A stretch of DNA of 64,000 bases from the NCBI RefSeq assembly GCF_002775205.1, contig NC_036456.1:23821968-23885967 (forward strand), read 5' to 3'. The notes under the pieces were generated by a model, which was given only the letters and a program-made list of their open reading frames with translations, searched no databases and was not told the origin of the DNA. Positions 1-8,210 of the stretch are shown here, piece after piece. Source of the DNA: Xiphophorus maculatus. Its lineage: Eukaryota; Chordata; Actinopteri; Cyprinodontiformes; Poeciliidae. Position 1 is the stretch's first letter, and each line of letters begins with the position of its first letter. A program made the translations under genes and the position numbers.

Positions 1-382
1 TTATCTGTAAACCGGGGCTTTGTTTTTACTGTTTTTTTTAATAAAAAAGGGATCTACAGACACATTAACCTTCTTGCTGTATCATTGTTGCCTGAGTGGG
101 TGAAGAACCAAAGTTTTAAATGATTAGAACAACTGTGGACTAAACACTTTCATTTCCAGGGAAGAAAGATCCAGTATAACCAGTTCAACCACTCAAAAAC
201 AGAGTCAGGTTCAAACAGCCCATTTCCTGGTTCTTCCCCTTAAACAATCTGAAAGACAAAGGATCAGAATATTCAGCGTCAGGTAAAGCTCAGGAGCACA
301 GCAAATAGAAAAGACGAGGATTTGGCTGCTTCTGTCACACTTTAATTTGATTTGAAAGATTCCAGTGTTACTCGGAACTGAA
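1..382 (+). promoter_or_regulatory. 5' flank and probable 5' UTR of the first TRIM gene
   Basis: No gene is visible here. The stretch carries the array-wide upstream element at 223-239 (TTTCCTGGTTCTTCCCC), about 144 bases before the start codon. A possible splice donor (CAGGTAAAG) lies near 286, so part of the leader could be spliced. The first 100 bases show only AT-rich sequence with AATAAA-like runs and may be the tail of another unit to the left. Confidence 0.5.
223..239 (+). promoter_or_regulatory. Array-wide upstream element, copy 1
   Basis: TTTCCTGGTTCTTCCCC. The same motif, with 0-3 changes, precedes every SPRY-bearing TRIM gene and three TRIM remnants in the window. Read on the other strand it holds two GGAA cores (GGAACCAGGAAA in the best copies), the core bound by ETS-family factors. 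A link to immune induction is inference. Confidence 0.55.
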
Positions 383-2008
383 ATGGAGCAGCCAGGAAAT
401 CAGATGGATTCCATAACATTCTCCTGTTCCATCTGTTTGGATCAACTGAAGAATCCGGTGACTATTCCCTGTGGACACAGCTACTGCATGAACTGCATTA
501 AAGACTTCTGGGATGGAGACGATCAGAGGGGAATCTACAGCTGCCCTCAGTGCAGACAGAAATCCAAACTGAGACCTGTCTTGGTGAAAAATGTGCTGTT
601 AGCAGAGTTGGTGGAGGATCTGAAGAAAACTGGACTCCAAGCTGCTCCAGCTGATCACTGCTATGCTGGACCTGAAGATGTGGCCTGTGACGTCTGCACT
701 GGGAGGAAGATGAAAGCTGTCAAGTCCTGTCTGGTGTGTTTAGTTTCTTACTGTCAGACTCATATTAAACATCACTATGAGGTGCCTGCACTGAAAAAAC
801 ACCAACTTTTCAACCCCTCCAAGAAACTCCATGAGAGCCTCAGTTCTCTTCATGATGACATGATGAAGATCTTAATGAATGAATTTGAAACAGTCTCGGC
901 TGCAGCAGAAAGAGCTGAGAAGCAGAAGAAGCTCCAGGAGAGTCGACAACAAATCCAGCAGAGAATCCAGGACCAAGAGAAAGATGTGAAGCTGCTTCAA
1001 CAGGAGGTGGAGGCCATCAATGTCTCTGCTGATAAAGCAGTGGAGGACAGTGAGAAGATCTTCACTGAGCTGATCCGTCTCCTCCAGAAAAGAAGCTCTG
1101 ATGTGAAGCAGCAGATCAGATCCCAGCAGGAAACTGAAGTGAGTCGAGTCAAAGATGTTCAGGAGAAGCTGGAGCAGGAGATCACTGAGCTGAAGAGGAA
1201 AGATGCTGAGCTGGAGCAGCTCTCACACACAGAGGATCACAACCAGTTTCTCCTCAACTACCCCTCACTGCCAGCACTCAGTGAGTCTACACACTCATCC
1301 AGCATCAACATCCGTCCTCTGAGACACTTTGAGGACGTGACAGCAGCTGTGTCAGAGCTCACAGACAAACTACAGGACATCCTGAGAGACTCATGGACAA
1401 ACATCTCTCAGAAATTCAGTGAGGTTGATGTTCTACTGTCAGAACCAGAACCAAAGACCAGAGATGAATTCTTAAAATATTCAACAGAAATAACTCTGGA
1501 TCCAAACTCAGCACACACACATCTGTTATTAACTGAGGGGAACAAAAAAGTAACAATAATGAAACAACAACAATCTTTCTCTCATCATCCTGACAGATTT
1601 ACATTTTATGATCAAGTTTTGGGCATCCAGAGTCTGACTGGACGTTGTTACTGGGAGGTGGAGTGGAGAGCTGAAGCAATCCATGTTGCTGTTTCCTACA
1701 AGGACATCAGCAGAGACGGGACTTCAGATGAATGTGTGTTTGGATTCAATGACAAATCTTGGGTGTTAAGTTGTTACACAAAGGGTTATACATCTTTACA
1801 CAACAGAGTTAAAACTCCAGTACCAGGTCCAGTTTCCTCCAGAATAGGAGTGTACCTGGACCACAGAGCAGGTATTCTCTCTTTCTACAACGTCTCTGGA
1901 ACCATGACTCTCCTCCACAGAGTCCAGACCAGATTCACTCAGCCTCTATATGCTGGGGTCCGACTTTTTGATCTGGGAGACTGTGCAGAGTTCAAAATAG
2001 CCAAGTAG
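383..2008 (+). CDS. TRIM E3 ligase, RING/B-box1/coiled coil/PRY-SPRY, B-box 2 lost
   Basis: A 541-residue single-exon protein. The RING is a C3HC4 finger at about residues 15-57 (CSIC ... CGHSYCMNC ... CPQC), expected to recruit an E2 for ubiquitin transfer. B-box 1 follows at about 102-145 (CDVC ... CLVC ... H). Where the paralogs have B-box 2 (CRTDQQCICYLC...), this gene has only a short linker (HDDMMKILMNEFETV), an in-frame loss. A long coiled coil runs from about 173 to 290 and PRY/SPRY from about 370 to 541 (motifs LDPN, CYWEVEW, GVYLDHRAGILSFY). The ATG at 383 is chosen because it gives MEQPGNQMDS, matching the MAQxGNxMDS start of the paralogs; upstream in-frame codons are not ATG. A poly(A) signal (AATAAA) lies near 2437. 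Such fish proteins are usually cytoplasmic antiviral regulators, but the target is unknown. Confidence 0.9.
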   Translation: MEQPGNQMDSITFSCSICLDQLKNPVTIPCGHSYCMNCIKDFWDGDDQRGIYSCPQCRQKSKLRPVLVKNVLLAELVEDLKKTGLQAAPADHCYAGPEDVACDVCTGRKMKAVKSCLVCLVSYCQTHIKHHYEVPALKKHQLFNPSKKLHESLSSLHDDMMKILMNEFETVSAAAERAEKQKKLQESRQQIQQRIQDQEKDVKLLQQEVEAINVSADKAVEDSEKIFTELIRLLQKRSSDVKQQIRSQQETEVSRVKDVQEKLEQEITELKRKDAELEQLSHTEDHNQFLLNYPSLPALSESTHSSSINIRPLRHFEDVTAAVSELTDKLQDILRDSWTNISQKFSEVDVLLSEPEPKTRDEFLKYSTEITLDPNSAHTHLLLTEGNKKVTIMKQQQSFSHHPDRFTFYDQVLGIQSLTGRCYWEVEWRAEAIHVAVSYKDISRDGTSDECVFGFNDKSWVLSCYTKGYTSLHNRVKTPVPGPVSSRIGVYLDHRAGILSFYNVSGTMTLLHRVQTRFTQPLYAGVRLFDLGDCAEFKIAK

Positions 2009-3059
2009 AAGAGCAACTCAACGAATCGCAACAAAATACTTAGCTATGATACAGAATGAAAGATAACTTTCAATAGATTATGTACATTTTCATTTACTTT
2101 TAAACAGTAGAAAAGAGAAAAACTTCAACAATATTTCTGCTTTGAAATATTCACATCTGCTCCTATGTCAGTGTTAATGTAGATTTTGAAATGTGTGTAA
2201 AAATTAATTGTTCTTAAATAGGCTACATGAATTATATAAAGTACTATGTCTTACTCAAATATTCTTGTTCAAATTTAACAGGTTAGAATTTATGATTCAT
2301 ATTTTCAGTATGTCAAATATTTTTTCTTATTTCCTCCAATGTGTACAAATGATTTGAAGACGTTTTTCATTTTAGTAAATTTATACTTTAATCAAATATT
2401 TTCTTGTTGCTTTATACTTTTCCAACTGTAATGCTAATAAAAGTCTCCACAGAAAGTAATGAGTCTCCACCTTGTTTACCACTCATCTACCTGCTAAAGT
2501 ACAGACACCACTTCAACATTTCACATTACAACCAGCTGTAAAATTAGCATGTTAGTTATTGCAGATAAAAATTGTCATGTAAAGTTAGATAGCATGCTAG
2601 CTATAGCTAATAAATTAGCTATAGCTAGTAACAGAATGTTAGCTAAAGGAGGCTAATGCAGCCATTAACTTCTTACTTTTCTTTCACATAGAAGGCTCTC
2701 CTAGACCAGTTCTGGTTCTCCTGGAGGTTTATTGCCTTTATGAGTTTTCCTGTTTGCTGTCACTACATATATGCTCAGAGAGATTTCTGCAAACCCAGCA
2801 GCACAATGCAATCAACAGTCTGGTTGCTAAATGCTCATTAATGAGAAGTTATTGCTGCAAGTCAGTGGCTTGATGTAATCTGTTGTGTTTTCTTAGAAAG
2901 AAACGTTTTTAACTAGTAAGTTGAAGTTGACTGGTTGGATGGACTTTTTATGTGTTATTTAGTAAGAGCAATGCTGTATAAAAATAAATATACAGAAAAT
3001 GGTCAACTGGAGACCAAAGTCTGAAGTAAAATGTTTAAAACGCAAGAAATGGCGTGAGA
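2009..3059. other. Intergenic, no gene seen
   Basis: AT-rich DNA between the first TRIM gene and the first TRIM remnant. It holds the likely polyadenylation site of the upstream gene near 2437 and a perfect 14-base inverted repeat at 2597-2628. Short open frames here have no recognisable domain. Confidence 0.6.
2597..2628. repeat. Perfect short palindrome
   Basis: Arms CTAGCTATAGCTAA and TTAGCTATAGCTAG are separated by four bases (TAAA). Each arm also contains the smaller palindrome AGCTATAGCT. No coding or known element explains it; a chance product of local GCTA repeats is possible, since further GCTA units lie on both sides. Confidence 0.6.
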
Positions 3060-3166
3060 AATGCAGCAGCAGTCTGAAGTCTTTGCAGATAATTTGCCCC
3101 TCCCAACCGCAGCTCCGGTTAAACTCCTCCCTTGTGTTCAACACCGAGTTCAGCTCTGCTGCTGCA

Positions 3167-3183
3167 TTTCCTGGTTCTTTTGG
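3167..3183 (+). promoter_or_regulatory. Array-wide upstream element, copy 2, on a dead gene
   Basis: TTTCCTGGTTCTTTTGG. It sits in a block (about 3060-3260) that aligns with the block before the 15.6 kb remnant: CAGCAGTCT, CCCCTCCCAAC, the element, then CAGTAAGTAAC. The motif therefore belongs to the duplicated promoter unit rather than to coding sequence. Confidence 0.55.
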
Positions 3184-3319
3184 GTCACTCCTCTGAAAGC
3201 TTTAAGATCAGTAGAATCACTGAGTTTATCGCACAAACTGCTGCAGACCAGTAAGTAACAAACTGGAGTTTAACTGCATATAGGATATATCAGGAAGAAA
3301 AACCTGAGACATTCAGAGT

Positions 3320-4206
3320 TAGTGAGAAGGGAAAAACTCAGAGAGGAATCAGATCTGTTTGGATCTACTGAAGGATCTGGTGACTATTACCTGTGAACAC
3401 AATTACCGCATTAACTTTAATAATAATAATAACAACAATAATAATAATAATCAATTTTATTGATAATGCACTTCATATTTACTGAAATCTTCAGTAAATA
3501 TGTTCAACAATCAAATGCAAATAAAAATGCTAGTATAATAAAATATAACAGGAACCTTACAGATTAAGTATTAAAACAGGATGTTTTGTTTAAAGGGAGA
3601 ACATGGAAAAACACTTTATACAAAGAAAAATCTGTGTATTTCAGTTGAGGTACAGGGCAGGAAACAGCCCAGTTGATTATGTTGTGGGTGCAAATCCTGG
3701 GAATATGAAGAAGGTTCATGTTAGAGGAATGGAGAGTGAATGATGACATTCAAGAGTGAGGAGATCTTTTAAAGAGTAACTAAATTAAAACTTAACATTT
3801 TTTGCAGAGAAGCTGTATAAATTGGGCCTTAAGTTGACTATTTTTGTTATTGTGCAAATTGTACTCTTATCATTGCAACTTGTTTAATTCTGCAATAGTT
3901 TGCGAAAAAACATCTCAGTGCTGCCCTCTTTGGTTGAACAGTTGCTACTGCAGTTAAATTTTCCTGTTGGTTACAAACAGTACAGCTTGGTTGATGTTTG
4001 TCACACAGCACTGCATTTGGTTATTAAGCCATCTAACTAACCATCTAACTTGCACCAACTGCTTCAGGTTTCTCCTAACCCTAAACCTGCCATCGTCATG
4101 ATGAGGTGATGAAGATCCTCCGTCGTACTGATCATCAGTGTATCTGTTATCTCTGCACTATGGCTGAATTTAAAGGTCATGAACCAGTCCCAGCTACAGC
4201 AGAACC
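3320..4206 (+). pseudogene. Broken TRIM gene: RING and B-box 2 fragments
   Basis: Two separated scraps of a TRIM frame. At about 3330-3417 the sequence matches the start and RING of the paralogs (CTCAGAGAGGAATCAG, then ATCTGTTTGGATCTACTGAAGG), but the ATG is lost, about 25 bases are missing, and the codon after the CCxTGTG core is a stop (CTGTGAACAC against CTGTGGACAC). An AAT repeat and about 650 bases of unrelated AT-rich sequence follow. B-box 2 then resumes at about 4091-4206 (ATGATGAGGTGATGAAGATC through CCCAGCTACAGCAGAA). No coiled coil or SPRY remains. This is a decayed member of the array, probably interrupted by a transposable insertion. Confidence 0.8.
3418..3452. repeat. AAT microsatellite
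   Basis: About eleven units of AAT/AAC directly follow the RING fragment of the broken TRIM gene. This could be the tail of an inserted retroelement. Confidence 0.7.
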
Positions 4207-5594
4207 AGAACCCAGAATATCTAAGGAAATGTTTGAAAATGAAAAATTTATCATCAACCAAAGTACAGAAAAAATATCTGTTTACATCTGTGGGGGTGGG
4301 TGCATTTACATCCGAAACAAAAACCTTTGTTTATATCCTAAACAAAAACTTTTGTTTTGGATGTAAACAAAGTACTTTACATCCTAAAATACAAAAACCT
4401 ACTTTTGTTTATTTGCTGGCTGGTGATTTTCCCATAAGCTAAATGGGAAGCTAAAGTTACATTTGACTAGATGACTAAATAAAGATAACAAAAATAAACA
4501 GACTTTCAAACAGCTAAGTGTCACTGAAATGTTTCTCAAAAATACCAGAAACGAAGCAAATATTGTCGCTTCACCTACTACTGCTTAGGAACTGACCGTC
4601 AGGTGCAATGCTGCGTTTTCTATATGCCGAGTGCATCCCACGCATGTGTCCCGTATTTATGTGGGTCAGGTGCATCATGTTGGTTTTGTGCACCACACGC
4701 ATGATGTGCTTTGGGGAATGTGGTTGCATTCATGTTGATCAGGTGCGCTGGCAGCTTTTGTTCGTGTCCTCCCATAATATCCTGCAGGCTTCTCCGGCCT
4801 CACACACTCTTCCTCTGTTTCTCTTTCATCGCCACTCATAATGTCCCTTTGGTCTTGAGCTTGTTATCCTTTTCATCACGCAGAGGTCCAGATTTTTGAA
4901 ACCCACTGAAAAAAGCCATATATTAACTGCATCCTTCTGGTCAAAAAGGGAGAAAATCGTAGCGACTGAAAACTACAGTTTTATGTTTCTTTATTAGTGG
5001 ATTTCTAGAACAGTCTAGAATTTATTTATTGTGTATAATTTCCTAAATGTTCTGTCTATAATCTTTGCTTAACTGCCTCATTTATAATTTGACCTTGCAA
5101 TGGATTCTCTGTCTCGGATAATTTCAATCTACTCTGCAAATAAAAATCTTATAAATTGTTTCTTAGTGACCTAATGGGTTGAAGAACTCATATTTATTTC
5201 TTTAATTAAAATAGAAAAGGGAGAGCCTTAAGATAAGCCCATAATCAAATTAAAGTTGAAGTTTATACGTTTGTGTTTCCTATAGAAAACCAACAAGTTT
5301 AGCAGGTTAAAAACATCATGACACGTATTTCAAGCATGAAATCTGTGTTGTTTGCCTTCCTCGGGCAACACAAATAAAAGTGTCCAAAACTTTTTCAATA
5401 CTTCATTAGATCAGACCCCAAGTTACATAAAGAAATGAGGTAAATACTGTATGTTTAACAGTCAAGTATTAAGATTGAAGATGAAGTTGGTACCAGTGTA
5501 TGCTAATGTTGCAGATTTAAAATGATCTTTCACCTGGATTGAAATATGGCATGACACCACTCCCATTTTGAAAAAAAGGCAGTTTAACAGTTTA
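4207..5594. other. Intergenic, inverted-repeat debris, no gene seen
   Basis: Contains an imperfect inverted repeat around 4308-4366 (CATCCGAAACAAAA against TTTTGTTTTGGATG), likely a small MITE remnant, and AT-rich sequence. Short open frames at 4.6-4.9 kb have no domain and are not supported. The last 40 bases hold the CCACTCCCAT box (5557-5566) of the next gene. Confidence 0.5.
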
Positions 5595-5611
5595 TTTCCT
5601 GGTTCTTTCAT
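5557..5611 (+). promoter_or_regulatory. Array-wide upstream block, copy 3
   Basis: Two parts: CCACTCCCAT at 5557-5566 and TTTCCTGGTTCTTTCAT at 5595-5611, joined by a stretch including CAGTTTAACAGTTTA. The same two parts in the same order stand before the genes at 10752 and 17030. The first part alone stands before the RING-LIM gene. Confidence 0.55.
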
Positions 5612-5774
5612 TTAAACCTCAGACACAGTCCAACCGACTGCATTGTGAAGTTGAGGAGTCGACAAATCAACCTGCTGAAGTTCAGTGAGAAAGACACAAA
5701 TTCTGGTTTGGTTTATTTTACAGCACATCTATTTGCAAAAAAGGAAAGGATTACTACCGACGTTCAAAGGTGAA

Positions 5775-7460
5775 ATGGCACAGAGACAAAATCAGACAGC
5801 GTCAGCTAAATACTCCTGTTCCATCTGTTTGGATCTACTGAAGGATCCGGTGACTATTCCCTGTGGACACAGTTACTGTATGAACTGTATTAAAAGCCAC
5901 TGGGATGGAGAAGATCAGAGGAAAATTCACAGCTGCCCTAAGTGCAGGAAAGAGTTCATACCAAGGCCTGTCCTGGAGAAAAACATCATGTTAGCTGATT
6001 TGGTGGAGGATCTGAAGAAGACTGGACTCCAAGCTGCTCCAGCTGATCACTGCTATGCTGGACCTAAAGATGTGGCCTGTGATGTCTGCACTGGGAGGAA
6101 GATGAAAGCTGTCAAGTCCTGTCTGGTCTGTATGGCTTCTTATTGCCAAAATCACCTTCAACCTCACTATGAATCACCTACGTTTAAAAAACATAATCTG
6201 GTTGAAGCGTCTACTAAACTTCTGCAGAACATCTGTTCTCGTCATGATGAGGTGATGAAGATCTTCTGTCGAACTGATCAGCAGTGTATCTGTTATCTCT
6301 GCACTATGGATGAACATAAAGGCCATGAAACAGTCCCAGCTGCAGCAGAAAGAGCTGAGAAGCAGAAGGAGCTCCAGGAGAGTCGACAACAAATCCATCA
6401 GAGAATCCAGGACCAAGAGAAAGATGTGAAGCTGCTTCAACAGGAGGTGGAGGCCATCAATGTCTCTGCTGATAAAGCAGTGGAGGACAGTGAGAAGATC
6501 TTCACTGATCTGATCCGTCTCCTCCAGAAAAGAAGCTCTGATGTGAAGCAGCAGATCAGATCCCAGCAGGAAACTGAAGTGAGTCGAGTCAAAGATGTTC
6601 AGGAGAAGCTGGAGCAGGAGATCACTGAGCTGAAGAGGAAAGACGCTGAGCTGGAGCAGCTCTCACACACAGAGGATCACAACCAGTTTCTCCTCAACTA
6701 CCCCTCACTGCCAGCACTCAGTGAGTCTACACACTCATCCAGCATCAACATCCGTCCTCTGAGGCACTTTGAGGACGTGGCAGCAGCTGTGTCAGAGCTC
6801 AGAGACATAATGCAGGACGTCCTGAGAGACTCATGGAGAAACATAGAACTGAAGGTCACTAAAGTGGATGTTATACTGTCAGAACCAGAACCAAAGAGCA
6901 GAGATGAATTCTTAAAATATTCACAAAAAGTCACTCTGGATCCAAACACAGCACACAGGAAGCTGTTTTTATCAGATGGAAATAGAAAAGTAACATCAAA
7001 ACTTCCCTCATCTTCTGTATTGCGGTATCATTTCAGTGATCCAGACAGATTCACTGATTATAATCAGGTTCTGAGTAGAGAGAGTCTGACTGGACATTGT
7101 TATTGGGAGGTGGAGAGGAGAGGAGGAAGAGTTGCTGTAGCAGTTTCATACAAGAACATCAGCAGAGAAGGAAGGTCAGATAAGTGTGCATTTGGATTTA
7201 ATAACAAATCTTGGTCATTATATTGCAACAGAAACATTTACACTTTTCATCACAACAACATTGAAACTCCAGTATCAGGTCCAGTTTCCTCCAGGATAGG
7301 AGTGTACCTGGATCACAAAGCAGGTATTCTGTCCTTCTACAGCGTCTCTGAAACCATGACTCTCCTCCACAGAGTCCAGACCAGATTCACTCAGCCGCTA
7401 CACGCTGGGATCCGGCTGTTTGATGAGGCAGATTTTGCTGAGTTCATTAAAGTCAAATAG
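5775..7460 (+). CDS. TRIM E3 ligase, RING/B-box1/B-box2/coiled coil/PRY-SPRY
   Basis: A 561-residue single-exon protein. RING at about 15-57, B-box 1 from about 102, B-box 2 at about 154-188 (CSRHDEV ... CRTDQQCICYLC ... HKGH), coiled coil about 190-310, PRY/SPRY about 386-561. The ATG at 5775 gives MAQRQNQ, the array's usual start; the frame runs 30 codons further upstream but without an ATG. From B-box 1 to the end of the coil it is almost base-identical to the gene at 10752, whereas the SPRY differs, including a longer insert near SSSVLRYHF. CYWEVERR replaces the common CYWEVEW, losing a tryptophan that the paralogs keep. Probable role: ubiquitin ligase of the fish TRIM immune expansion; the substrate is unknown. 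Confidence 0.92.
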   Translation: MAQRQNQTASAKYSCSICLDLLKDPVTIPCGHSYCMNCIKSHWDGEDQRKIHSCPKCRKEFIPRPVLEKNIMLADLVEDLKKTGLQAAPADHCYAGPKDVACDVCTGRKMKAVKSCLVCMASYCQNHLQPHYESPTFKKHNLVEASTKLLQNICSRHDEVMKIFCRTDQQCICYLCTMDEHKGHETVPAAAERAEKQKELQESRQQIHQRIQDQEKDVKLLQQEVEAINVSADKAVEDSEKIFTDLIRLLQKRSSDVKQQIRSQQETEVSRVKDVQEKLEQEITELKRKDAELEQLSHTEDHNQFLLNYPSLPALSESTHSSSINIRPLRHFEDVAAAVSELRDIMQDVLRDSWRNIELKVTKVDVILSEPEPKSRDEFLKYSQKVTLDPNTAHRKLFLSDGNRKVTSKLPSSSVLRYHFSDPDRFTDYNQVLSRESLTGHCYWEVERRGGRVAVAVSYKNISREGRSDKCAFGFNNKSWSLYCNRNIYTFHHNNIETPVSGPVSSRIGVYLDHKAGILSFYSVSETMTLLHRVQTRFTQPLHAGIRLFDEADFAEFIKVK

Positions 7461-7496
7461 AGTCAGAACAGCATAAATGAACCAGTGACATACTCA

Positions 7497-7658
7497 CACC
7501 TAGGGACTGCGGGAGGAAGCCGGAGTACCCAAAGAGAACTCACGCATGCACAGGGAGAAAATGCAAAATCCATGCAGAAAGACCCTGGGGTGGGAATTGA
7601 ACCCAGGACCTTCTTGCTGCAAGACAACAATGCTACCAACTGCACCACTGTGCAGCCC
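7497..7658 (-). repeat. tRNA-derived SINE, - orientation
   Basis: Read on the - strand it begins like a tRNA: an A-box-like TGGTGCAGTTGG and a B-box GGTTCAATTCC about 40 bases later. A tail follows with CTTTCTGCATGG and CTTCCTCCCGCAGTCC, typical of a very abundant vertebrate/fish SINE. It lies just after the stop of the TRIM gene. It is a repeat, not a functional tRNA, because the anticodon arm is degenerate. Confidence 0.75.
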
Positions 7659-7660
7659 AC

Positions 7661-8143
7661 ATGATAAAACTAAACACAGAAAATATCCAACGTTGACCTG
7701 GGCGGAGATTTTAGCAAGACAGGACACATAACTCTGAAGGAAAGCTCATTAATGCAAGAGTAACAGAGAGAAAACTGGTTTAACACGTTATAATTATATA
7801 ACTTCTTTCCCCATGCAACCTTCAAGAAAATTAATCATAATATCAAAGTGATTCTAAATACTGAAATGCATTTTACTGCATTTGAATCTATCTGAATGGA
7901 TTGATTATGTAGTTCTAAGTCTGTTTGTCTTTTAAAAAGTACCTTAAGAAATTTGTTGTAAGTTTCCCCAATTATAAAGCAATGAATAAAATGAAATTAA
8001 AAGGATGAATGTGACCTAGTGATTTTAAGGCAGCAGGTATGTAATTTTCCATCAATACCTCTTCATTAACCACTACCTTATCATGGAGTTCACTCTGCAA
8101 CAACAACCTCTGTCCTCCAGAGTACTAATAACAGCAATAAAAG
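7661..8143. other. Intergenic, no gene seen
   Basis: AT-rich stretch with possible poly(A) signals near 7982 (AATAAA) for the upstream TRIM gene. No coding potential is seen on either strand. Confidence 0.5.
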
Positions 8144-8168
8144 CCACTCCCATCTGTCAGTTAAACAG
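8144..8168 (+). promoter_or_regulatory. Partial upstream block of the RING-LIM gene
   Basis: CCACTCCCAT at 8144-8153 followed by CAGTTAAACAG. This matches the first half of the block at 5557 and 16821, but the TTTCCTGGTT half is replaced by other sequence. The chimera thus shares ancestry with the array's promoters while having lost the common element. Confidence 0.5.
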
Positions 8169-8210
8169 AAGGGAGTGGCTGATAGCAGCTCCAGCAAAGG
8201 TACGTGTGAC

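Noticed and set aside
365-382. Longer N-terminus for the first TRIM gene
   Set aside because: The upstream in-frame codon is GTG; eukaryotic initiation at the ATG at 383 fits the paralogs. The same reasoning moved the starts of the genes at 5775, 8211 and 25160.
7497-7658. Possible tRNA gene
   Set aside because: A- and B-box-like parts exist but the cloverleaf is not kept and the tail is that of a SINE.
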